Source: Carex sylvatica | Taxonomy: Eukaryota; Streptophyta; Magnoliopsida; Poales; Cyperaceae | DNA length: 64,000 bases | NCBI GenBank assembly: GCA_964058845.1 | Contig: CAXKVR010000069.1 | Location: 17,412-81,411 of the forward strand | Direction of reading: 5' to 3' | Shown here: positions 10,942 through 20,783 of the stretch, one piece after another | How the letters are laid out: every line of letters begins with the position of its first letter | Numbering within the stretch: position 1 is the first letter of the stretch | Translations under genes and position numbers: made by a program | Notes under the pieces: model-generated | The model's database searches: none | Seen by the model: the letters and a program-made list of their open reading frames with translations, nothing else | What the model was told of the DNA's origin: nothing

Positions 10942-13669
10942 TCATCCTCGTCGTTTCCTGCCGGAGGGAGACAACCTACGAGCCGCTATGCCTTTGCCAT
11001 CCCTGTGCGGCTGCACGTGCCTCTGCGGACTCGCATCTCCTAAATCCTCCTCCTCCATATCCTCGTCCTCCTCTCCCGTATACATGGGATGCGTACCTGT
11101 ACCGGCTGTCCATGGATCAAAAACACCAGCTGACTCTGCGGGTGCCGGGCCTGTACGTAGCTCCCATGGATCTTCCTCCCAGCTTGCAGCATACGTGGCA
11201 GGAGGCGGTGTACCAAATAATGCAGAGAAAAAGCCATCTGCAGTCTGAGATGCACTCCCTCCAGCCTCGTAGTCGTGCTCCATCTCCACTCCATATCGTG
11301 GCATGTGGGAGCCAATGTCCTCAGCATCTGTATCGAAGGGGGGCAGCTCATCCACGCTATAACTAGGCTCGGCATTCTAACGAGGTGCTCCATCCTAAAT
11401 TGAAATAATGTCAGTTTTGCTACGTACAAATAACTCTGCAATAAATAATATCAAACAGTAACTGACCGGGCCAAGCTCTACCGGAACTCCGTATTTATTT
11501 CTGTAAGCGTCCCATCCTTGTGTATTCAACACCCAGTGGTGGAACGCCCAACCCGAGTCATCCTCTACATAATTGAAAGTTAAGTGAGTTACAACAAATA
11601 ATTCGGTGAAAATAGAACCATTGCGTGTGTCCTACTTTTAATATTAACTTGCAATTACCTGCAGGAGGTGGTGGCATACCCTTAGCGTATATGGCCTCTG
11701 GTTGATAATCTGGATTACGCGGTGTCTTCTGTATATCCCGCCAATTGATGTTCTCCCCAGAATCGCGCAGCATGCCAACGAGGCGGCCTTCAAAACCGCC
11801 TGTCTCCACGATTGGTGCAGTGTGCTCGAGCATTTGGCATCCTATATATCGCCAAGCATCTCTCGCCATGCACACCAGGCTGTGTCCAACTCCTCTCATA
11901 GCTGTCAACATCTGCACACAACATGATTATGACAACAGTAAGTAATTAAAATTTACAATTTGTAATTACAGTATGTTTAAATTGTATTTACCGCGCGAGC
12001 ATTAATCGGACCCCAAGGCATGTAATTGCCAGATGAATCCATCAGTCTACGTCGAAGGTTGTCGCCATAATGGCCCGTAAGATAGACTGACGGCATGCCC
12101 CATCTCTGGTACCAGACGGCATATCTCAAATCCCCGGGACCAGCACCCACTGACGCTCCCGATGGCGGACTCCATAACTGCTGATCCGGATGTCGAGCCA
12201 AGCCGTACTCCAAGCTGAAATGCTGTCTCCAGTCGACTTTGGGCTTAGTGTGCGCCGTACTGTAGGTACAATTAATTAGAAATGAGAGAAACGGTGACAT
12301 TACTAAAGGGATAATAAAATTAAGTACGTAGTACTTACTTGTGAAACTTGTCGGTATCATCCTTACCCATCAGCGGGTTATCCGGAATGAAAGCATCCAA
12401 GCCAAATTGTCGAGACACCCGATCGGGATAGTGATACTCCACTATCCAGAAACAAACGACTGGTCCCCGATAATACCATAGTCGTGTCTGCTCCAGTGTC
12501 AGCGGGCTCAGCCATCTACGCTGATACCATGTACGATACGAAAACCAATCGACATTCGCATCTCGGAGCATCTGGAGCTGACCCCGAACATAAGAAACCC
12601 CCCTGCCTGTTTCTTCATAACTCTGATGACTGCCCCATATGGCACCGTACGCGGGGCATCTGTCTGGGGTAGGAACTCCCCATCGGGGATGTGGCAATGG
12701 TATAACTGGCCGATTTACAGGCAGATGTGACCACGACCAATGCTGTAGCAGAAGAAGCGGTCCAAAAATCTGTTTATTCCTCACCTGAAAATTTAACTTA
12801 AAATAAACACTTGGTACGTCTTATTCAACTTTCAATTACAACGTATATTAATACAGACTTACCAGACAGGCATGACTCAGGCCTCTGTATAAGTGGGCAA
12901 GGACCGCTCCACCCCAGTTCCATCTCGATTCTTTCTCTATGTTTCTCATCAGGGAGAGGTACATAATCGGGACCGCATCACCGCTGGAATCCTCGAACAT
13001 GACAGCACCACACAAATCCAGCACATACGCCCTAGTATACCTGTAATATAAAATAATCAATATAAATAATTGAGATTGTTGATTAACTACTAAGTTACTT
13101 TAAAGAGTGTAATGGTACCTCCTGACCGCCTCAATGTCAGCAGTCTCAGGAAATATCTGATTCTGAAAGAAGTGAGACCGGAGTGCCTTTAGAGAAATAC
13201 AGTACCCAGAATACCGGAACTCCTCCTCCTCCTCCTCCCCCTTCTTCTTCTTCTTCTTCAATTTCTTCTGCAGATTCTTTGGATCACACCCTAACAACTC
13301 CGGTATCATCCTCTGCAGGTTTGGATGGTCTGAGATGCCACCTATGGGCTCGCCATCAATGGGTAAACCCCATAATGCGCTCACATCATCAATGGGTAAA
13401 CCCCATAATGCGCTCACATCGCCAATGAGACGCGGTGCTTAACGTGATGGGTCCATAGAAGATGACTAAATGTATCAGGATCATGCGCACCATCTGTAAA
13501 ACCAGCCTGAGAACCCGCTCCAATCGGATCCTCATATGACGACGGACCCTCTCCAATCGGATCCACCGAGGACGTGCCCGCTACACTCGGATCCACGGCA
13601 TCTGGACCCGCTGCAGCCGGATCCGCTGCAAGCGCAGCTCGTACTCCCCACCGTCTAGATCTGGGCCAT
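10942..13669 (-). pseudogene. Plant mobile domain (PMD, MAIN-like) gene of MULE-1
   Basis: Same exon pattern as the MULE-3 copy: (reading leftward) 13669-13119, 13040-12863, 12784-12339, 12259-11992, 11911-11659, 11564-11467, 11394-10942, with GT-AG sites. Protein stretches such as YVLDLCGAVMF, GGAVLAHLYRGL and GPLLLLQHWSW are typical of the PMD family (MAIN, MAIL1 and 'phosphatase 7 long form homolog' proteins), which act in the nucleus in gene silencing and expression. Breaks: the start context has an extra base and quickly meets a stop (13652-13669); an internal deletion at about 13436 joins exon 1 to the middle of exon 2 and removes the conserved HTFHLPVGEMTVTL core; a 33-bp piece (DVSALWGLPID) is duplicated at 13364-13435; TAG at 11377-11379 replaces a Trp. 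Not functional. It lies convergent to the transposase. Confidence 0.88.
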
Positions 13670-15224
13670 ATTAATCAACCACAAATTTTAAAAATTAAAA
13701 TTAATTCGAAATTTTAAACAATTTATAAATATTTTCAACCAAATTCAAACCCTAATTGAACTGCAAATTCAAGCAATTAAAACCCTAAAATAGTGAATTA
13801 TTTATAATAAACTACTAATTATATGATATTAATACATCCAATAATTATACAATAACTATAGTATATATTTAATATATTAAGAATATACCATATTAATTTA
13901 GTAATAACAGTTAACAATCCGTAAAATAATCAATAACCACATGAAAATAATAATAATAATAAAGGTACATAAAATTTTATCATACTATGAAATTCAATAA
14001 ACTTTTATATAGTATGAAATTCACTTTTTAAAATAAAAATTATTGTGAAAATCGACAAACAAATAAAATTTGGAAAAAACATAAGTATGCATATATTTTT
14101 TTTAAATATTGATAATTTACTTGCAAAAAAGATTGTAATTTTTAAACAAATTTTCATATACTTTAAAATAATTAGTCAAATACATAAATTATCTATCTAC
14201 GATCTTTTCTCAAAAAAAAAAATAGCTTTTATAATTTTAATAATTTTAATAGCATTTATAATTTTAAAATTTAATTCCGCAATTTCCGCAATTTAATAAC
14301 ATTTACATAATTTAATAGCATTTACATAATTTAATAGCATTTATAATTAAAAAAAAATACATAATTACCGCAATTATAATTTCAAAATTTAATCCCGCAA
14401 TTTCCGTAATTTAATAGCATTTATTAATAACCCCCAATTTTCATAATTCGTGACATTATACCAATTCTAACAATTCATAATCGAATCGAATTTAACAATT
14501 ACACAACTTCATTACATTTGCATAAGTTACACAATCGAATAGAATTCAACAATTACACAATTTCATCACAATCGAGTCGAACCGAATCGATTTGAACCGA
14601 ATCGAACCGAATCGAACCGAATCGAACCGAATCGATTTGAACCGAATCGAACCGAATCGAACCGAATCGATTTGAACCGAATCGAACCGAATCAACCGAA
14701 TCAATTCAATTTCAATAATTACACAATTTAATCACAATCGAATCGAACCGAATCGATTTTAACCGAATCGAACCTAATCGATTTTAACCGAATCGAACCG
14801 AACCGATTTTAACCGAATCGAACTGAATCAATTCGATTTCAATAATTACACAATTTAATCACAATCGAATCGAACCGAATCGATTTCAATCGAATCGAAC
14901 CTAATTGATTTTAACCGAATCGAACCGAACCGATTTTAACCGAATCGAACCTAATCAATTTTAACCGAATCAATTTGAATCGAATCGAACCGAATCAACT
15001 CGATTTCAACAATTACACAACTTAATCGCATTCAATCAAATCGAAAACTTACCTGAGAGAAATGGAGCAATTCCAACGAGATAGACCGCGGAGACGTGCG
15101 GATTCATGGGCGGGGAGGTGCGAGCGAGCGAGGGAGACGAGAGGAGTGGCGCAGCAACGGCAGAGACAAGGACGGAGCACCGGCGACGGGGGCGGACTTG
15201 GCTGGGGCGGCGCTGGCTGGGGGT
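13670..15224 (-). promoter_or_regulatory. PMD leader intron and 5' exon of MULE-1
   Basis: AT-rich interval between the PMD start and the right TIR. A 5' leader exon (rightmost part, with a CATGAATCCGCAC-type stretch at ~15095-15107 on the minus strand) ends in a donor GG/GTAAGTTTTC-like site near 15055, and the acceptor would lie just before 13669. The intron is low-complexity and includes the GAATCGAACC repeat block at 14560-15010. No coding potential recognised. Confidence 0.4.
14560..15010. repeat. Degenerate GAATCGAACC repeats
   Basis: About 40 imperfect copies of a 10-bp word (GAATCGAACC, with GAATCGATTT variants), grouped into higher-order blocks that each end with AATTACACAATTTAATCACA. 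A shorter version on the opposite strand lies at 31145-31325 in MULE-3, at the same place in the PMD leader. The repeat therefore belongs to the family but has expanded here. Confidence 0.85.
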
Positions 15225-15523
15225 TTTTCTTCTTTTTCTTTTCTGGTGCGGAGGGGAGACAGTGAAGGGAGAGATGGGGAAGGGTTCAGGGGTCTATTTT
15301 GGAAGCATAGTGGACCGCCCGTCCCTGGGGCGGTTTGCTCACCAATGGACCGCCCGCTATGGGGGCGGTTTGCTCTCCCTGTGACCCGCCCGAGGCCCAG
15401 GCGGGTTGCTTGTATTTTGGGCCGCCCCGGGCCCGGGCGGTTGGGTTATTTTAAAAAATAAAAAAATTTCAAGGTTATTTTTAAAATTTAGTTTTGTTTT
15501 TTGGGTATTAATAAAAATGACCG
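15225..15523 (-). repeat. Right TIR of MULE-1
   Basis: Inverted copy of 2708-3000, with the same outer ~55 bases, GC-rich core (15310-15440) and the TTTTCTGGTGCGGAGGGGAG inner end. Lies just upstream of the PMD leader, so it probably carries that gene's promoter. Confidence 0.9.
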
Positions 15524-15532
15524 ATAAATGTT
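15524..15532. repeat. 9-bp target-site duplication of MULE-1, right copy
   Basis: ATAAATGTT, identical to 2699-2707, directly after the terminal GACCG. Confidence 0.93.
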
Positions 15533-16990
15533 GATAAAGGATTATCATTTAATTACATGAATATATAAAAAATATGTATTTTATATATTGAACATGACCT
15601 AAATGAATGAAACATTATATGGATTGTGTTTTGTGTCATTAATATTTTCATTGTGTCTTTAGAATCTTAGATATGAGATATGTAGATTTTTCACATAATA
15701 AATATATAATATGATTACTATTTAAATGCTATCTTAAGATAGGAATGAAATAGTAGTTCACTGTGTACAACTTGTACGGGAGAAATCTACATGTTAATAT
15801 TATAATTATCTCTTAATTTGAGTTATGATATTACTGGGCCCCTTGGTAAAGTGGAATTATATCGCATGCAATATAACTGATGTAGTTATAATTATAATTC
15901 ACTTGAGAGACCAAGAAAACAAATATAATGCAAAAATGACATGATCTTAGTTTGCATATTATTTGTAATATCATGTGACAATGATAGACACGAAATTAGT
16001 GAATTGAGTAAATAATTACTATGTCGTTTGGATAACTATAATGTAATGATTGAACATTTTATAGTTAATAATATAAAGTTTTATATTAATTCCAAGATGA
16101 CATAGATCATCTATGCTGTCACACCAACTGAAGAGAAACAACAAGTATTTTACATTTCATAATGATGTATAAGATAAAATACATGTGATGAAATGCTAAA
16201 ATAAAATGTCATAATATGACATGTTTAGACCATAAATAAATTTATGAAGTTATACAAATATTATTTGGTATAATGTTTGAATGCATTATAAGACTAATAG
16301 AAATATTATATAATAGAATAATATGAATAATATTATTTTTTCATAAATTAATTTATTAAACCAATAGTAAGATGAGATTATAAAGAGCATAAAATGGCTA
16401 AATAAGGCTAGTGGCATTTGTGTAATTGATTCAAACCTTGCACAAAGAGTTGTCCTAACCGTTGCCTATTTAAAGGGGTGTAATTAAGAAAAATTAAGCT
16501 ATTTTTTCTACCATAAACCTTAGCCAAAAATCCTCTTTGAGTATCCCCTTTCGTCTTCCCTTGGCTGAAATTTGTAAAAACTTCTCCTTGGTCGAAAGTT
16601 GTGCAGCTTGCTCCTAGGTCGAATCTCTTCTTGCTATGTGGTTGGATCTAAGCTTTGAACTTTATATTCATCTATCTAAGAGGTGTGTTAGTTCGTTGTT
16701 TAGGTTCAAGGTGAACCAAGAGGTGCTTTCAAAAGAACGGTGGTTCCAAGAGATTTAGAAGAAAAATCGACTTCCCTCTAACAAGAGATTTGACAATCTC
16801 TTTAGGTATAAATTTTTATCTCCTCTTGTGTGAGAAATGAAAGAATTTATTTATTTTTATTTAGTGCACATTAGGTGCTTGATGAAACTATTAAAAAATA
16901 ATCTTGTTTGCTATTGTCATATAAATAAGGTCCTTTGTGTATTGAGCCAAGTGGTGATAGAAAAAATTTTAAATTCTCACCATATAGGCA
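15533..16990 (+). mobile_element. Remainder of the copia LTR and end of element
   Basis: Continues the sequence cut at 2707. No open frame. It contains a short TTTAAAGGGG-type promoter-like stretch near 16470 and a pyrimidine-rich region (16505-16640), features common in LTR R/U5 regions. It ends near AAATCCCAACA (16998-17008), after which the satellite resumes. Called an LTR by position and by the CAACA end; no second LTR is present to confirm it. Confidence 0.45.
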
Positions 16991-17009
16991 TATGCATGAA
17001 ATCCCAACA

Positions 17010-18273
17010 TGTTGTACCTGCGTTGCAACCACCATCTTCTCTTGCTATCTAGAGACACTACTAGTGCATTGCAAAGACCTTCAATTGGAGTGTTGTATTA
17101 GGGTTCCAACCACCCTTTTTTCTTGTCATATGGAGACACTACTAGTGTGCTGCAAAGACCTTCAAATGGAGTGTCGTATTATGGATGCAACGACCCTCTT
17201 TTATTGCTATATAGGGATACTACTAGTGTGCTGCAAAGACTTTCAATTGGAGTGTTGAATTAGGGTTGCAACTACCATTTCTATTGCCATATGAAAACAA
17301 TACTAGAGTACTGAAAAGACTTTCAATTGGAGTGTTGTATTAGAGTTGCAACCACCCTCTTCTCCTGCTATTTAGATGCACTACTAGTGTGCTGCAAAGA
17401 CATTTAATTAGAGTGTTATATTATGGTTCCAACTAACCTCTTTTCTTGCCATCTGGAGACACTACTAGTGTGCTTCAAAAACATTTAATTGGAGTATTGT
17501 ATTAAGGTTGCAACTACACTCTTCTATTGCCATATGGAGACACTACTAGAGTGCTACAAAGACTTTCAGTTGTAGTGTTGTATTGCAGTTGCAACCACCC
17601 TTTTCTCCGACTATATAGAGACACTACTAGTATGCTACAAAGAGCATTAATTGGAGTGATGTATTAGGTTTACAACTACTCTCTTATGTTGTCATCTGGA
17701 GACACTACTAGAGTGCTACAAAGAACATCAATTTGAGTATTTTATTAGGGTTGCAAATACCCTCTTTTCTTTCCATATGGAGACACAACTCGAGAGCTAC
17801 AAAGACCTTCAATAGGAGTGTTGTATTAGGGTTGCATCTACCCTCTATGCCGTATAGGGACACTAGTATAGTGTTGCAAAGACCTTCAATTGGGGTGTTG
17901 TATTAGCGTTGTAACCACCCTCTTCTCCTGCTATATAGGGACACTACTAGTGTGCTGCAAAGAACTTCAATTGGAGTATTGTATTAGAATTACAACTATC
18001 ATCCTCTCTTGCTATCTGGAGACACTACTAGTGTGCTATAAAGGCCTTCAATTGGAGTGTTTTACTAGGGTTGAAACCACCCTCTTCTTTTGTTATATGG
18101 AAACACTACGAGTGTGCAGGAAAGAACTTCAATTGAAAGGTTGTATTAGGGTTGCAACCACCATCTTTTCTTGTCATCTTGGAACACTACTAGTGTGCTG
18201 CAAAGATCTTCAATTTGTGTGTTATATTAGGTTTATAACTACCATCTTCTGGTTCCATCTAGAGACACTACTA
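17010..18273. repeat. 81-bp satellite array B, reversed relative to array A
   Basis: About 15 units of ~81 bp carrying GAGACACTACTAGTGTGCTG, CAAAGACCTTCAATTGGAGT and GTTGTATTAGGGTTGCAACC. These are reverse complements of array A phrases with fixed differences (GTGTGCTGCAAAGACC here against GAGTGCTCCAAACACC there), so A and B are distinct subfamilies. The open frame is now on the plus strand (for example 16935-17258 and 17890-18318), the same frame relative to the unit as in array A. Confidence 0.9.
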
Positions 18274-18277
18274 TTTT

Positions 18278-18471
18278 TTGAAACCTTGACAATGATTGTC
18301 AAGTATAATTTTTATTAATTAAAACATAAAATACATCCATCGTTCTACATCAAAAATATCATCCAAACTATATCAACATCTAAAAAACATATACATCTAA
18401 ACATCACATCTAACAACACAAACAAGTAAAACAACAAAAGAAATAAATCATATCTTTTAGTGGTAGACACC
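18278..18471 (-). mobile_element. Retroposon 3'-end fragment inside the satellite
   Basis: About 194 bp that matches 29411-29606 closely (both start AAACCTTGACARTGATT and end TGGTAGACAC). It is preceded by a T run at 18272-18277, which on the minus strand is a short poly(A) tail. It interrupts array B, which resumes at 18472. It looks like a truncated LINE or LINE-derived 3' end on the minus strand. No clear target duplication; part of a satellite unit is missing at the junction. Confidence 0.7.
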
Positions 18472-18570
18472 GATTGGAGTGTTGTATTAGAGTTGCAACT
18501 ATCATCTTATCTTGTCATATGGAGACACTATTAGAGTGCTCCAAAGACCTTCAATAAAAGTGTTGTAGAT
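18472..18570. repeat. Last satellite unit of array B
   Basis: One and a bit units (GATTGGAGTGTTGTATTAG ... GAGTGCTCCAAAGACC) after the retroposon fragment. It mixes B-type (CAAAGACC) and A-type (GAGTGCTCC) diagnostic bases. Confidence 0.8.
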
Positions 18571-20000
18571 TATAAGTATTGTAGATTATCAAGAAACATT
18601 CCCACTTGTCTAATTAGAAAATGCAATGTCGATTTTCTATCTAATCAATATTAAATTAATTTTAGAGTTCAATGTTTTGATTATCATGGAAATCAAAAAA
18701 AAAATTCTAACTAATTATTTTAGATCAAATAACAAAATCTGACTTTAAAATTAGTCACCGTGTACTTCTAAAATTAAATTATGAATCCAAATCGGAGTTA
18801 TCATTTTAATAATTCTTCACGGTTTATTATTTCTTTATTATTTTCCACTTCGGGTAAAACAATGTGTTTTTAAAATGGTCAATATTATATGCAGCAACAT
18901 TCGCTTCTGGGAATGGAGTAAAATTAGTTGGACGAAATTCATAAAAAAAAATTATCAACAACTCGTTCTTTTGTTCAATCATAAGAAGACAATAAATCGA
19001 CTCAAAATATTTCTTAAAATCTTCTTCAAATATTCTTGAAATCTTCTTCAGAAAGATATTAATATTTCTTTAAATCTTCTTCAAGAATAACTTCTTAATA
19101 TCTTTTGAAAAAAAATTCAGATAGCCGTTGATATCTTTTGAAATTTTCTTCGAGAAGATTAAATTATTGAGAAAACATAACAAAATGAACATCATACAAA
19201 ATTTGTGCATCATATAAATCTTCTTCAAAAAGATTTTTTAAAATCTTCTCATATTAAATTTTTTCTATGTCATATATATCTTCTTCACGAAGATTTCTTT
19301 AAATCTCCTTCAGAAAGATTAAAAAATTTCACTTCATGTAAAATTATATGAACCATATTAAACATCTTAAAATAAATGTACATAAATTGATAACTTATTA
19401 TAAGAATTATTTATTTAAATAGAATTGAAATAAGTGATACCAAAGTTATCTCGAATATTCAACTAGTAGAGCTTTTGTGCTGATAACGTGTTATGAAATA
19501 AAGATAAACAAACATAAACAATAAGAAACAAGATAGAGATGACATAAAAGATGGCAATCTCTTTATTCATATATTTTCCATGTGTAGAATACAAGATTAC
19601 AAAGCATCTATTTATAGGCTCCAAATTGTAAATAAAAAGTCACACAAATAATAAATGGAGAAATGAATTCCAATAGTAGTGGAGTAGTGGATTCCAATAG
19701 TAGTGGGGATGAAGTGATTAATATTGGGAGTTACAGAATGGTTGGACATCCATAATTAATAATTATTTATAACAAAGTTATTATTCTTGAAAATGTCTAA
19801 ATGGAAGAAAATATTGTAGACAGTCAATTAGTAAACTTGGACATGAGAGATAATTATGAATATGAAAGCTGCACCTTTTTTTTTTCAAGAATATGTAACC
19901 CTAAACTTTGTAAATTGAAATCATTGCTTTATATATGAAAACCTACAGTCATATTTTGACAAAAAAAATAGAAGAAAATATTAAACAACGAAATGTATCC
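18571..20000. other. Intergenic AT-rich stretch with a possible copia-like LTR edge
   Basis: No gene seen. 19010-19330 has recurring AAATCTTCTTCRARAAGAT words (imperfect, ~20-40 bp spacing). Around 19478-19500 the string GTGCTGATAACGTGTTATGAAATAA, read on the minus strand, resembles the LTR-end/primer-binding junction of many plant copia elements (CATAACACGTTATCAGCAC). The following TTTATAGGCTCCAA near 19612-19625 could belong to that LTR. Weak evidence, no second LTR. Confidence 0.3.
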
Positions 20001-20009
20001 AAAATAATC
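20001..20009. repeat. 9-bp target-site duplication of MULE-2, left copy
   Basis: AAAATAATC, repeated exactly at 24961-24969 on the far side of the element. Confidence 0.93.
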
Positions 20010-20215
20010 CGGCCATTTTTATTAATATCCCCTCTGAAAAAGAAAATTTTAAAAATAATCCTACAATTAATTTTTTTTTATTCATGCCCTGACTGCCAGG
20101 CCCACAGGCGGCTCATATTCCTAATGAAGCGCCACACCCACAGGCGGTCCACATGCTATGTGGGGCGCCCCCCCCCCCCCCCCCACGGGTGGTTCATTAT
20201 GCATGCTTTTATAAC
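20010..20215 (+). repeat. Left TIR of MULE-2
   Basis: Inverted match to 24765-24960. It includes a C run (20168-20184) matched by a G run at the other end, and GCGCCACACCCACAGGCGG. Confidence 0.88.
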
Positions 20216-20334
20216 TCCATTTTTTCTCTCTCCTGTCCACTCCAACCATTACCATCACTCCCGGCAGCAGAAGCGGGCGATTTTTTTGGCGAAAAACGAC
20301 AGGTATTATTTAAATTATATTTAATTATTTAGTA

Positions 20335-20680
20335 ATTAGTCAATTAATGTACGATTACTGTACGATTACTGTATGATTACTGTACGATTACTGTACAATT
20401 ACTGTACAATTACTGTAGTATTTTACTGTATGTTTACTGTACAATTACTGTAGTATATACCGTACAATTACTGTACGATTACTGTACAAGTACTGTAGTA
20501 TTTACTGTACAATTACTGTAGTATTTACTGTTCGATTACTGTACAATTACTGTAGTATGTACTGTACGATTACTGTAGTATTTACTGTACGATTGCTGTA
20601 GAATTTGCTGTACAATTGCTGTAGAATTTGCTGTGCAATTACTGTAGAATTATCGTTCAATTACTGTAAGTGTTGCATTT
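20335..20680. repeat. ATTACTGTAC short tandem repeats in the transposase leader
   Basis: More than 25 imperfect copies of a 10-11-bp word (ATTACTGTAC, ATTACTGTAGT, ATTTACTGTAC). MULE-1 and MULE-3 have only a handful of ACTGTA words in the same leader, so this is a local expansion. It probably lies in the leader intron. Confidence 0.9.
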
Positions 20681-20783
20681 ACCTCTAGCAACAAGTTTTT
20701 ATTTTTTTATTTGTCATTTATTATTGTATAATTACTGTAATACTTATTAAATTTTTGTTTAAATGTAGTTTGTTAAGGAAAAG

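Larger units (their letters stand above)
2708..15523 (+). mobile_element. MULE-1: Mutator-like transposon with transposase and PMD genes
   Basis: A 12,816-bp element bounded by inverted repeats beginning CGGYCNTTTTTATTAATA and by the 9-bp duplication ATAAATGTT. Inside, in order: left TIR, a mudrA-like transposase gene (plus strand, 3489-9700), an inserted LTR-like block with an 83-bp minisatellite, a plant mobile domain gene (minus strand, 10942-13669), a repeat-rich leader, and the right TIR. The two genes converge tail to tail and each begins beside a TIR, as mudrA and mudrB do in maize MuDR. A solo LTR (5696-8779) splits the transposase. Without that LTR and one CAAGC copy the element would be about 9.7 kb. 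It sits in a copia LTR. The perfect duplication shows the ends are intact, although both genes are dead. Confidence 0.93.
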
